Source: Dillenia suffruticosa (Eukaryota; Streptophyta; Magnoliopsida; Dilleniales; Dilleniaceae). Taken from it: DNA of 64,000 nucleotides. A program made the position numbers and the translations under genes. Of the stretch, positions 1-11,800 are shown piece after piece. The stretch lies in the NCBI GenBank assembly GCA_033439265.1, contig JAVTVX010000035.1, positions 19,184,001-19,248,000 of the forward strand, given 5' to 3'. How positions within the stretch are numbered: the stretch's first letter is position 1; every line of letters starts with the position of its first letter. The notes under the pieces were generated by a model that was not told the DNA's origin, did not search any database, and saw only the letters and a program-made list of their open reading frames with translations.

Positions 1-108
1 GTTTAATGTTTCTATGAACAAATTGCCAAGTAATAATGCCAAAGAATACATTTTCCAGAACTTCTAATGTGTCATAGAATGGTATTCTCCATCAGTCATC
101 TTATGTTG

Positions 109-113
109 ATACT
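109..113. repeat. Target-site duplication, left copy (ATACT)
   Basis: ATACT directly before the 5' LTR of the nested element; the partner is at 1691-1695. Confidence 0.7.
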
Positions 114-1690
114 TGATACGCACAATGCATTTACAGAAATAAATATTTTAGGAGAATATTTAGAAGATGATAATTATCTCTAAAAAGAATATTTAGGAGA
201 TGATAGTTATCTCTTAAAAGAATATTCAGGAATTCTCCTTGAGAGAGAGAGAGAGAGAGAGAGCCTTGTAGGGAACAAGTTTCGGACTACAATCATAGGA
301 TCTAAGAGAGAAAAAAACTCTAACAAGGGAAGAGAGGATTTTCCTACAGAGTATCCTGTGAATAGATCCTGCATCATGGCTCATATCAACTTTGGAATCA
401 GAGCCAGCCGTCATGGAAAACTTTGTAGAATGGCCTAGCCGGATGGAGGGGTTCATGAGGGATCTCGAGCAGCGACTGTCCATGGTGGAGGAACACCAGC
501 AGTCTAGTGAGAAACTGCTTCAGCAATAGCAGACAAGGATGAACTCGCAACTGGAAGAGATTCTATGAGAGCTGCAGGGGCACAGCAAGAACAATGGGGT
601 GGGGATCAGCAGCCATGCCCTTACAGACCAAGGGGAGGAACGATGTACCCGACAGGAAGAAGGGACAGTTGTCCCAGGTTTTCTAAACAAGAATTCCCAT
701 CATATGATGGTACTGAGAATCCCTTGATTTGGATCCATAAGTGTGGGCAATTATTTGAAAATCAAAGAACGCTTGAAGGAGAGAAGGTGGGGCTGGCAGC
801 ATACCATCTTAATGGAGAAGTGCAGTTTTGGTTTTTTAAGGTGAAACAAGAAAGGGCAAGCATGAACCAGGAGACATTTACCTAGCAGTACCACTTGACA
901 TTCGGCCCCTGAGCCTCAATCCCCTTAGCGAGTTGGCCAACTTAAAACAAACAGGGACAATGGACAAGTACCAAAGAGAGTTTCAGTTCTTGCTGGCTCG
1001 CACTTTAGAACTCACCACAAAAAGCAAGTCAACCTATTCACTGCTGGATTCATGGAGAAGCATCGGCTGGAGGTAGAATTGCAGCAACCCAACAGATTAG
1101 GAGCTGCCATGAATTTGGCCTGCATGTATGAATTAAAACAGAGAAGCAACCAAGAAGAGGATGAGGGAGGAGGCTTCTTGGGAGTTTCTTTACGACTTTG
1201 AGAAGACCTATCCTGAATTCGAGCTTGAGGACAAGCTCCTTGTGCAAGAGGGGAGCAATGATATGCACACAATGCATTCATAGGAAAGAAATATTCTAAA
1301 AGAATATTTAAGACATGATAAATGTCTCTTAAAAGAATATTTAGGAGTTGATAATTATCTATTTATAATAACAGTTTTCTTATTTTGGAATTCTTAATTT
1401 TTGAAGAATTTTAGGAGTTTGTGTTTTAGTAGAAAACCTATTCCTTTTAGGAGTTTGTTTTAGTAGAAAGCCTATTCTATTATAATTCTATTTTTCCTTA
1501 TTTAAAGGGGGTACGATGAATAAAAAGTAAGTCTAATTCTCCTAAAAAAAAACTCTGATAGAAAGTTTGTTAGGGAATAAATTTCAGACTTCAATCATAA
1601 GGTCTAAGAGAGGGAAAATCTCTAGCAAGGGAAGAGAGGATTTCCCTACAGAGTATCCTGTGACTAAATCCTGCACTAGGGTTAATATCA
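114..1690 (+). mobile_element. Small nested LTR element with gypsy-type gag relic
   Basis: The two LTRs are 114-388 and 1259-1690. Both start TGATA and end ATATCA, and share the stretch ending in TATCCTGTGA. The 5-bp target duplication ATACT lies at 109-113 and 1691-1695. A primer-binding-like site TTTGGAATCAGAGC at 391-404 resembles the initiator-Met tRNA site. The interior (389-1258) holds only a gag-like piece (FPSYDGTENPLIWI, around 700-735) of the gypsy retrotrans_gag type; no protease, RT or integrase is visible. A purine-rich tract precedes the 3' LTR. It looks like a non-autonomous or strongly deleted gypsy-like element that landed in the copia integrase region. It is broken and of moderate age, as the LTRs differ in length and sequence. 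Confidence 0.75.
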
Positions 1691-1695
1691 ATACT
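1691..1695. repeat. Target-site duplication, right copy (ATACT)
   Basis: ATACT directly after the 3' LTR of the nested element; it matches 109-113. Confidence 0.7.
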
Positions 1696-2971
1696 CCATC
1701 CGAAAATGGAGTTGCTGAAAGAAAGAACTGACATCTTCTTTATGTAGCTAAAGCACTTCTTTTCCAAATGAAGGTTATTAAATATTTTTGGCCTGATACA
1801 GTTTCTACAGCCTCTTTTTTGATTATCGCATGCCTTTTTCTGTCCTCAATGATGAAATCCCTTACACTGTTTGGTTTCCATTTAAATCTTTGTTTCTCAT
1901 GAAACCCGTATTTTTTGTAGTACTTGTTTTGTGTATGATGTTTGTCCACATGTTTCTAAATTGGATCTATATTCTTTTAAATGTGTCTTCCTTGGGTATT
2001 CTTGGCTTCAAAAAGGCTGCAGGTGTTCTCCAATGCTTTATCGTTATCTTATGTGTAGAGATGTTTCATTCTTTAAGTCTACTCATCCCTTAAATCATTC
2101 CTTCAAACTCAACTTGAAATGAAAAATCTTGGTTTGTTAAAAGTATTTTTTGAGCATTGAAGTTACAAGATGCAAAGGTGCTAAGCCTTGGAGTACACCA
2201 ATGGCTCCTAATCTTCAACTTGAAGCAGGTGATGGTAAGTTGTTTGAAGATCTTGAGATGTATAGGAAATTGGTCGGCAAGTAGAACTATCTCAGAGTGA
2301 CTCGTCTGGACATTGCATACTCTGTTAGCATAGTAAGTCAGTTTATGTCCTCTCCTGCTGTTGCTCAGTGGGAAGCTTTGGGATAAATTTTATGTCACTT
2401 AAAGGGAGCTCAAGGGCGTGGTCTCTTATATAGTAATCATGGACATTCAAATATTAAATACTTCTCAGATGAAGACTGGTCAGGCTTGAAGGTTGACAGA
2501 AGGTCAACTACAGGTTTTTTTGTTGAAAGAAATTTGGTGTCATGGAGAAGTCAGATGCTGAGTGTGGTTTCTTGCTGTAGTGCCGAATCAGAATACTGAG
2601 CTATGGCACAATCTTTTTGTGAAGTAATGTAGATACATCAGTTATTAGATCAGTTTGGCCTTAAGATTTCACTACCTGCTGTATTGCGGTGTAATGATCT
2701 AGTTCATCTTCATATTGCTTCCAATGTGGTGTTTCATGAACGAACTAAACATATTGAGATTGACCATCACTTCGTTCATGAAAAGATTCAACAAAAGATC
2801 ATCTCAACAGAAATCGTCAAGACCGGAGAACAGTTAAGAGATATGTTCACAAAAGTTCTGAATGAAGTTCGGATTTGACTACATTTGTAACAAGTTGGGC
2901 ATGAATAACATCTATGCTCCAACTTGAGGGGGAGTGTTATAGCAAGTCAAATATGTAAAATATTACTTTCC

Positions 2972-3050
2972 ATAGTTAGCATAATTATATGGATATATTC
3001 CAGTTAGCATAATTATATGGATATATTCCAGTTAGCATAATTCTAGAAAT
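2972..3050. repeat. 29-bp tandem repeat inside the copia 3' LTR
   Basis: About two and a half copies of a 29-30-bp unit containing AGTTAGCATAATTATATGG, inside the LTR of the copia fossil. Promoter-region tandem repeats of this sort are common in U3 of copia LTRs. Confidence 0.75.
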
Positions 3051-3183
3051 ATGGTCTTATTTAGTTCCATAATTATAGGAGAACTTGTCAATAAATTTGT
3101 ATCCCACTTTCATTATTCTCTTCTACACATAATTGGGGAAATAAAACAAAGAATAAGAACAAGAAGGTAAATTGATGTGACAC

Positions 3184-4172
3184 AACATAATTTCTTATAG
3201 CTTGGCATGCTAAAGGACAGTGCTGGAGCATAGAATAATGCTGTATAAGGTAAAATAGGACAAATAGAGTGGAACTCAGTTTTTTATGATCACAGTGCTA
3301 GGGGGTGGTGGAATGTTAACAAACGGTTCCTAACATCTATTTTATAACACGTATTTCACTACCCACTTTTACCACAACAAATTTGTTGTTATGCCACATC
3401 CACGTCACTTGCACTGCCATGTTATGTGAGGGAATCATACCGCCACCCTCTCCCTCTCTAGATGTGTCCCTGGTTCACTCAATCTGTCCCTCCCTCTCTC
3501 CCCCTTAGGGGAGAGCTATGTATGCAAATACACAAAGGAAGCCTGAATGAGTGATATGTCCCCCTAAACTAAAAAAGAATCCCCTGTGACCAGCTTACAG
3601 CCCAAAAATCTAAAATAACGTTGGGTTCCAAGAAAAACATGATCTAGGATTATCCCCCTAGAGGCACCACCAGGTATTTAAGGCCATTGTCTTGTGATTA
3701 GGTGAAAATTTTTTATGGGTGACCTTGTCTATTTTGTAAACCTTTTGTTAAGAACCAAGAACCAAACAAAAGCCTTAATTTTTTCCCCCTTTTAGGAACC
3801 TTTACTTTCCAGATACATTCAGCCATTGCCAAGGAAGGTGCATTTTTGGAAATAACCAAAACGGTTTTGCAACTAAATGAATGAGCATTTCAAGTTCCAA
3901 CCCTTCTATTAGGACTAGAAGGAGGATCTACTCTAAACAATTATGCAAAATAGCAAGATGGATCGCTTGCAAGTCTTTTGAATTTCTAGAAGTATCCGGA
4001 TTTCAAGAAACAGATCTTCCCTCAAGATTTTAACGGTACAAAGGAAGCACCAGGCATTATAGAAACCAGATACGGGTGAAGGAAAGAAACTGCAAAGGAA
4101 AGATGCCATGCTTCCAAGAACAGATAATGGTGTTTCTTTCACTCAGATTCCTAAAGAGAACTTTTTAAAGCA
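3184..4172. other. Gene-free stretch, probably intron of the minus-strand PPR gene
   Basis: No coding exon with usable splice sites was found on either strand, and no similarity I recognise. Ordinary AT-leaning intron-like DNA. Confidence 0.5.
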
Positions 4173-5152
4173 GGTTATTTCCCTTAATATTAGATTTAGG
4201 ATTGAAAATGATGTTGATATTGTTGTTTTAATTTGAGTCACAGTAATATTGAAGTCGATTCCCTAAAAATCAACTTCGAAAGTTGATTTATAGTAATATT
4301 TAAGTTGATTTCTTGAAAATCGACTTTTGTAGTTGATTTATAGTAATATTGAAGTCCATTTCTTGAAAATCGACTTTTGAAGTTGATTTACAGTAATATT
4401 GAAATCAATTTCCTAAAAATTGACTTTTGAAGTCAATTTACTGAAAATCAATTTCAAAATGATAGTTTTTCAAAATTTGAAAAATAATAAAAAATAAGTC
4501 AATTTTTGGGAAATCCACTTCAAAGTCGATTTTCTGGGAAATAGACTGGCCGAGAAAGATTCGGCCGTACAAGACAGCAGCATTTAAGAGTGGAAGCAGG
4601 ATAAGAACCAGCAGTCCTAAAGCATGAGCAGGTACATTTGGATGCATGCATATGTATGTACGTATTAATCCACTGCTCTCTCTCTCTCTCTACTGTGAAA
4701 GTAGGACAAAGTCGAAGTCCTGACCCAGTAACCCCATATTTGACCCCTCCCTCCCACACTCTCATTTGTAGGGAGGAAGAGGAGAGAGAAAGAGGATCCG
4801 ACCGCTACCCCCTACCCTACGCACAAGGCAAAATGGGTAGGTGCTGCCCTGCCTTGAGTTGCATGCCTCTACTCACCGAGTTCTTTTCAACCCCATCTCC
4901 ATCTGTGCCGAGGCTACTTTAGTGTGCTCCTTTGAAGTCAATTTTTGAAAAGTCTACTTTAGACCATTGTTTTTCCACTATTTTTACTAGTTTCCAAAAT
5001 TTTAAAAAAATATCATTTTGAAATCGATTTTTAAGAAATCAACTTTAGATGTTAATTTTCAGGAAATCGACTTCAAGATGTTTGTGACCTAAATAAAAGC
5101 AATAATATCAATATCATTTTCAATCTTGAATCTAATATTAAGGGAAATAACC
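4173..5152. mobile_element. Foldback (long inverted repeat) DNA element
   Basis: The ends are inverted copies. The left end GGTTATTTCCCTTAATATTA at 4173 is mirrored by TAATATTAAGGGAAATAACC ending at 5152, and the match continues about 65 bp to TTTGAGTCAC / GTGACCTAAA. Inside, both arms carry many copies of a short AAGTCGATTT / AAATCGACTT dyad. The arms flank a less AT-rich unique core (about 4545-4925). The flanks CTTTTTAAA and CTTTTTCAT could be a degraded 9-bp target duplication, which would fit a Mutator-like foldback, but this is only suggestive. No transposase is encoded, so it is non-autonomous. Confidence 0.75.
4241..4440. repeat. Four tandem copies of a 50-bp dyad-bearing unit
   Basis: The marker AGTAATATT recurs at 4242, 4292, 4342 and 4392, exactly 50 bp apart. 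Each unit contains an internal inverted repeat (AAGTCGATTT...AAATCGACTT), so each can form its own small hairpin. The array forms most of the left arm of the foldback element. Confidence 0.9.
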
Positions 5153-5662
5153 CTTTTTCATGCTCTCAAACTTATAAATGCACCCATGAGTAAATTAATG
5201 ATTAAGCTGAGAACAATCGCTTCCCATATAAGTGTTTTCCCAGCTTTCTAAGAATCATGACCTATCTTATTTTTGATAGACAATATGGATCCAAGGAACA
5301 TTTTAGATCCTCCATTTAATGAGTATGGGCAAGTAATTGTCAAATGTTAAAATAGGCAGGCAAAAGGGGAAAATATTCCATGTCACAAGTGGGAGCAGGT
5401 ACATGAACAAGAAACTGAAGTTTCATAACCTGCTAAATCTCTACGTCTATTATAGCATACTGTTGAAGCAACTGACCTTTCTACTTTGTTATCAGAGTTA
5501 ATAGCTATAAAACATGAAATATGAGTCGTCCAAAACAAGACATGGTCTGAAAGCATGCATGCCGGATAGAAAGGAAACTAAGAGGAACTGAGGTGCAAAT
5601 ATACACATTCTCACGTACAAATATGTCCAGGCATAGACAATTTAAGGAAAAAATAAGAGTAC
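5153..5662. other. Intron sequence next to PPR exon 5
   Basis: Downstream intron DNA between the donor of exon 5 and the foldback element. I looked here for the expected last PPR exon and did not find it. Confidence 0.5.
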
Positions 5663-5875
5663 CTGAACTAGCCTTTCGAGCATGTTGTTCCGATAATATA
5701 TGGATATCATAGAATTGCACAAGTGCCAAGAAACGGAATGCAGATCATGACCAACTTTCTTAACCCAGAACTGGTGTGCTTCTTCTGCTCTGTGGTCCTT
5801 ATCTAAAGCTCGCAATAACTGCCCATATGTTCCCATTGTGTTAGCCTGACCTTTGCTCAGCATCCATTTTATTAC
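5663..5875 (-). CDS. PPR gene coding exon 5
   Basis: Acceptor TTATTAG and donor CAG|GTACTC bound 71 codons holding about two PPR helix pairs (VIKWMLSKGQANTMGTYGQ and NSMISIYYRNNMLERLVQ). The open frame reads on into the intron and is not used there. Confidence 0.88.
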
Positions 5876-8800
5876 CTAATAAAAATATACATAGCAAGAA
5901 GTTATTAACTTACAAGGTTAAGCAATACCCTTGGAAAGGCATCAGCTGAATTAAAATATTTGGGAAAATTTAAAAGGGATACAATATTCACAAAACTAAT
6001 ACTTGTGATATTATGTTGCTCAAGCACTTGATACATGCGATGTTAATGAAACCAAAACTAAAACTCTGAAGGCATGACACCACAACTAAGAAAGAGTGAT
6101 CAGAGGTAGAAAAAGGAAGTTCCTCAAAATCTGGTAGAAAAATCTTAATAGATCAACTTAAATTTTGAACTTCTGTTCCATATTTGGTTAGCACTATGCT
6201 AGAACTCAATAGTACATCATAGGACAAAATATGAATTGTGAAAGAAGCCATCAAAGCACTTTGCTTTGTTTCTACTCCTCTCACCAACCCAAAAAAAAAA
6301 GGTCCTTCTAACAGCCAGTTTCTGCTTTCTATTTATTTATTTTTTAATATGAACAATGAAATAAGAGGATCATGAGACATCTTCTTGTATAAAGAAAAAC
6401 CTTAAAAAAATTAAATGAACCTATATGTTCTTGTGTGTATCTTCATCTACAGTGGCTATAATAAATTAACCTTTTCAGTGCTTAAAACATAATATATGCG
6501 CAATACTTGCACCTGTAACTGGAGAAGTTATGGCAGAATTAAACAAGCATGAGCATCAACAGAAGGCAATAAGGGTCAATACTTATATTGGGCGGATGAA
6601 ATATACATATTTTTCTCATACACACAAAGATAAAAAGATAGATACAGAACCTGAACAACCCTATGCCATTGTTGCTCCTTCTCAAGAACAGCTAGCACCA
6701 CTTTTAGTGATGCTATGGGGAAGTTCTGCTCCCATGCAACCCAAGCATCAAGGGCACCATACACAGCCTCTTTGTTGTCCCTAATATCAGGAAGCTTCAC
6801 ATAGAATGACAACTTAGTAACTCATATTTAAAAGGCCAGTAAAGGGTAACGGATAATGGCATGAGGCCAGCTGTTCTTTATAAACAATGAAAAGAATTAA
6901 TGATATGAGACCGCTCTGGTACAATGAATAGCATCTCCTACACCACAACCTTTTAGAATAAGCCAGTGGATCCTTGCCATCATATTTATATGCACTTTTC
7001 AAGACCAAATCAATAGTATATTTTTAATAGTACAAACAAAAATAATAATTAAAGAAGCACCAAGGGCGTGAAACCTTTTAGAATCTAAGCAAGAACAGAG
7101 GAATCTACAGAAAGGACTACATTCAGAAAACTGAGAAGCCAGCCAAAAGTTTCCAGTTCAAGATTAGCAATCTCTGATGGACATCTCGACCACAAGAAAT
7201 TAAGGAAGATATTATCAACCACTCTGTTATGACAGGAAGTTCAAGAGGTGATGAGGCGGGTGAAGTGGCGCCAAATAAGTTGGATGAGCTGGCTACCCCA
7301 AAGATTCTGCAGGTTTATAACTGAAGAAAGAAAGAAAACGTGAATGCTGATGTGGTGTAACAACCAAACCAAAGAATCTAAGGGGTTACAGGGTGTTAGA
7401 GAATTAAAAATGTAAGGGTAGGAATGAGAGGAGAGCAGGAAGGGAAATTGTGAATGTATCACTGCTTCTAAGCTGGGCAATCTTGAATTATTGTCGACTG
7501 AATGTTCTTTGTAATTTTCAGACTTGAGTCTTCAATGAAAGAGAGCACCTAGTGCTCTGTTCTTCCTGAAAAACTTCCCTTTCTACTTGACTTCCTTATA
7601 AACCATATTTTGTGCACAACAATTTGGTCCTACATGCCGGATCTTCAAAACAAAGGGCATAAGGCGTGTTGATGCCTCAAACCAGAATGGAGTCTCGGAT
7701 TGAGGCTGTTGAGAAAAGTGTAGCAGCCATTTTGGACGAATTGCTCCACCAATGCTCATGCTAGGACAAGCTCGACACACTGGAGGAGATGATTTCGACG
7801 TGATTAAAGCACAGGCCAGCGGAGAAGGAGGAAGTCTGTGCCTCAACAACTCCTGCAAGTGGAATCGATAATGGGACAGCTGAAAAAGTAGGACGCATAC
7901 CCATGATGGAAACAAGTGAAGCAGCCCTGAATTCAGTCAAGATGAAACCCACAGATGACCAACTGATTTCAGTGAAGAAGGTGGAGCTTCCGAGCTTCGA
8001 TGGTGACGATCCCGCGACATGGATTGCTCGAGCAGAACAATACTTTTTCATCCATAAAACCGAGGAGATGAAGGTAACTTTGGCCTTGGTGTGTATGGAG
8101 GGATTGGCTCTGCATTGGGTGAGATGGCTGCATGAGCAAAATCCAAACATCACGTGGACGGATCTAACAGTGGAACTGTTGGATCGTTTCGGCAATGGCT
8201 TCATTGCAAACCCTTACGAAGGTTTTGCTTCGACCAAACAACTCACTGATGTCGAAGAATACATCACCGAATTAGTGGCTCGAGCGGCTCTGGTGAAGGG
8301 ACTCAACAGCCAACTCTACTTAGTGTTGTTACTCAATGGGCTCAAGGAAGAGATTAGGGTTAGGATTCGAACCCATGAAACCCTAAATCTCATCCAAATG
8401 ATGAAATTGGCTAGAGAAATCGAAAGAGAACTCAGATTCTGGCAGGTGAGACAAATGCAGGACGCGGTTCGGGGCCATTGGGTTCATTCGGAGCAAGCTA
8501 TTCGGGTGGATCTGGAGCAAACCATTTTTGACCCAGCCTAATACCCGACCCAAGAGCTTTTAATCCCAATTACCATCCTTCGATTTCTACCAAAGCCCCA
8601 AATTTTCCTAGCCCTAACCTCTCAGCAAATGAACGAAACCCTTCTCCTAACCTCTCTGCAATTGATCGAAACCATCCAAATCCCTACAACCCTAACATCT
8701 CTACAAACGACCGAAACCACTCAACCTCCTACCATCCTAACTTTTCTGCAAACAATCGAAACCACCAACTGAACCATCACTCATCGATCACAATAGTTAA

Positions 8801-11800
8801 CAGGGGAACGCGTCAACTCTCCCACCAAAACTATTTGGAGTTAAAATCGAAGGGGCTCTGCTTCAAATGTCGCCAACCCTACCATCCTTTGCACAATTGT
8901 CCAAACAAAGGGCTGAGAGCTTTGATTCTAGGTGACGATGAAGATCCTACTCTCGACGGTGAGCCGGAAACCATGGAAGGGCTCAACAAAGAAGCAACAG
9001 GACAGGATCGTGAGGCTCAACTGGCGGTGCTTGAGCTACCTTTGTTTTCAATTGGAGGAATCAGTCGATCGAAGACTATGAAACTACGAGGTAACATTAA
9101 TGGAACAAAATTAGTAGTAATGATAGACAGCGGTGCTAATCATAATTTTGTGACAGAAGAAGCAGTTCGAAAATTAGGTCAAGTGATAGAAGTAACTAAA
9201 TCCTTTTTTGTGCGTCTGGGAGATGGAAGGAGGATTGAATCATCTGGAGTTTGTCGAGGGTTGAGAACAAATTTAGGAGTTCTCCAAATTGAGGTCGATT
9301 GTTATATATTTCCTTTGGGTGGCGTTGATATAATTCTAGGGGTGGTTTGATTAAAGACACTTGGGGAAGTGAGAGTGAATGACAAAAAATGACCATGAAA
9401 TTTGCTGCAAAGGGAACAACCATTTGTTTAGAAGATCCTTCCTTAATGAGGGTTCCTTCTTCACTGAACACCCAAAGAAAATTGGTGAATGTGGATTTTG
9501 GGACTTGGATTTGGGAGATGTCAGTCGAAGATAACTATCAACAGGAAGAAAAGTCTGACTTTACTGAGTTCCAACAGGAGCAGTTATCTCTCGTTTTGAT
9601 GAAGTATGCAGAGGTTTTCAGGGAAGGGTCAAGGCTGCCTCCTTCAAGACTAACGGATCATCAAATTCCTCTAAAACCAGAGGTTGGAGTAATTAGTGTA
9701 CGACCCTACATATATGGATATCATTATAAGTCTGAAATAGAAAGACTGGTTGCTGAAATGCTTACAGTTGGTGTCATCAGGCCAAGCTCCAGCCTTTTCT
9801 CAAGCCTTGTTGACGCAGGACAGCATAGTGGGTGAAACAATAGCGACGAAAGTGAAAAAATTAGGAAAGTAGGCATAGATCGCAACCTAAGGTTTTTAGG
9901 CTTCACACCTAAAAGAAGACTGCATCTCACAATCTGGAAGAATGTTTATTAATCAGAAAAAAAATATCCTCCTTTGAAAGGCTACATAAGTGCCTATTTA
10001 TAGAAAAAATAAAGTTTAAGAAACACTAGCGCAGGACAGCGTAGTGGGTGATACAATAGCGATGAAAGTGGAAAAATTAGGAAAGTAGGCCTAGATCGCA
10101 ACCTAGGGTTCTTAGGCTTCACACCTAAGAGAAGACTGCATCTCACAATCTGGAAGAATGTTTATTAATCAGAAAAAAAATATCCTTTGAAAGGCTACAT
10201 AAGTGCCTATTTATAGGAACAATAAAGCTTAAGAAACCCTACTCAAATATGACTCTTCTCCTGTAAGGAAAGCCAATTTATGTAAACATAGAATTCTATC
10301 TAAAGATAACAATTCTAATCAAAATAAATCTTATCTACCACCAGAGATATGATCTAATATATTTAAAATAAATCCCAACTAAATCCTTTATTATCATCCA
10401 TATCCCAAACCAAAGTTCATGCTTTTGATCTTGCCCGTCTCTTGTAAACTTTAAGAGGTTGTTGCCAACGTGCTGTATCATCTCTCCCCGGCTTAAAAGA
10501 ACTCGACTCTGGCGAGTTAAAAGCATGAAAGCTATCATAAAGAGTCGGATTAATCTCCTACAACTCCTTTTCTGTAACCCAAGTGCAATCAGAAAGCGGA
10601 CGTCCCTTCCACCTAACCAGAAATTTCTATTGAATGCCATCTGTAGTGTAATCTTCTTGGAAGTCTACAATTTCTTCAACTTCCTCCTTCAATTGTGGCC
10701 CCAGTGGAAGCTTAGAAACAACAATGTCATTTGTAAGTAAATCATCACCATGGTATAAGGTCAAATCTTCAATGTTGAAGATATTGCTTATACCTATATC
10801 ATCTTGCAAGTCAAGAAAGAAAACGTGAATGTTAATGTGGTGTAACAATCCAACCGAAGAATCTAAGGGGTTAGAGGGTGTTAGAGGATTATAATTGTAA
10901 GGGTGGGAATGAGAGGAGAGCAGGAAGGGAAATTGTGAATGCATCACGACTTCTAAGCTGGGCAGTCCTGCATTATTGCAGACTGAATGCTCTTTGTAAT
11001 TTTCAGACTTGAGTCTTCAATGAAAGAGAGCACCTAGTGCTCTGTTCTTCCTTAAAAACTTCCCTTTCTAGTTGACTTCCTTATAAACCAAATTTTGTGC
11101 ATAACACGCTCCCAGCTCTTTCCAGCCATCTATTCACCAGGGAGATCTCTAGCATGGAGATCAACTTTCATTACATTCTTATGCCAAGTTGCTTCACAAA
11201 TGGGGAACAAAAAGCCACCTTAAGAGATACACAGGCCTTCTAAATTGCTGTCGAATATAAGAACTCACTTGTCCCCCTCTCTATCTCTTCTCAATTAGCC
11301 TTGTAAGAGTTCCAACTTCAAAAGTCTAGAAAGAGCTCTCTATGACATGGTTTCCAAACCTAACAGTGTCATGTCATATGTAGCTTGCCACCTACCTCTA
11401 TAAATAACTATATATGAGAGAAGCACCACGAGACGACAACAACAGACCAACATCAATACAAGGAATCTGAAAATTAGGGCTAGAAAACAATTAAAAATTG
11501 TAAAAGAATAAAAAACCCTCAGCTTCGAGCCAAAAATACCCTAAAAAAAGTACAAGGGAGCAAAGACACTAATGGATCTTTATGTGAGGTTCGCTAAAGA
11601 TGATCATTTGTTAAATTATCCAAGAAGATACCAACACTCTGTAAAAATGTTTATTTATCCAACTATGACCAGGATGATACAACTACTGTTGTTTAAGTCG
11701 TTAGTCAGCAGAATCCAAGATGGAAGATTGGGAGGTTGTTTGTCAGATATTGAGGTAACTTAAGGTCACCACAGAAAAGCGTCCTACAAAAAATTGATTT

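Larger units (their letters stand above)
1..3130 (+). mobile_element. Ty1/copia fossil, 3' half, split by a nested LTR element
   Basis: Relic of a copia element whose 5' part lies beyond the left edge. The left edge to 113 and the DNA from 1691 both read as integrase; the second piece opens with the copia signature ENGVAERKN. Reverse-transcriptase and RNase H remnants follow, ending in the typical copia tail with ERTKHIEIDHHFVHEK around 2735-2795. A polypurine tract at about 2926-2934 precedes a 3' LTR starting TGTTATAGC at 2935. The LTR end is not certain; about 3127-3183 is likely. The element is clearly dead, with many breaks, and old. It is interrupted by a second LTR element at 114-1690. 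Confidence 0.8.
7341..11106 (+). mobile_element. Ty3/gypsy fossil with an antisense gypsy fragment inside
   Basis: Two 281-bp LTRs (7341-7621, 10826-11106) both start TGAATG, end AACA and share AATCTAAGGGGTTA-like sequence; by eye they differ at roughly 8% of sites. Gag follows (about 7900-8540, with FDGDDPATWIARAEQYF), then a CX2CX4HX4C zinc knuckle (CFKCRQPYHPLHNC, about 8865), an aspartic protease (MIDSGANHNFV, about 9120) and the N-terminal part of reverse transcriptase (about 9590-9800). The rest of RT, RNase H and integrase are absent; that space is filled by an opposite-strand gypsy tail (about 9817-10820). It is a dead, mid-aged element within intron 3 of the PPR gene. No 5-bp target duplication is evident. 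Confidence 0.85.

Noticed and set aside
4638-4922. 94-codon frame in the foldback core
   Set aside because: Driven by a CT run and low-complexity sequence; no homologue recognised, no intron or promoter context.
6814-7008. Minus-strand open frame MVLKSAYKYDGKDPLAYSK as an extra PPR exon
   Set aside because: No usable splice sites, no family similarity, and exon 3 (17708-17818) joins exon 4 directly in phase.
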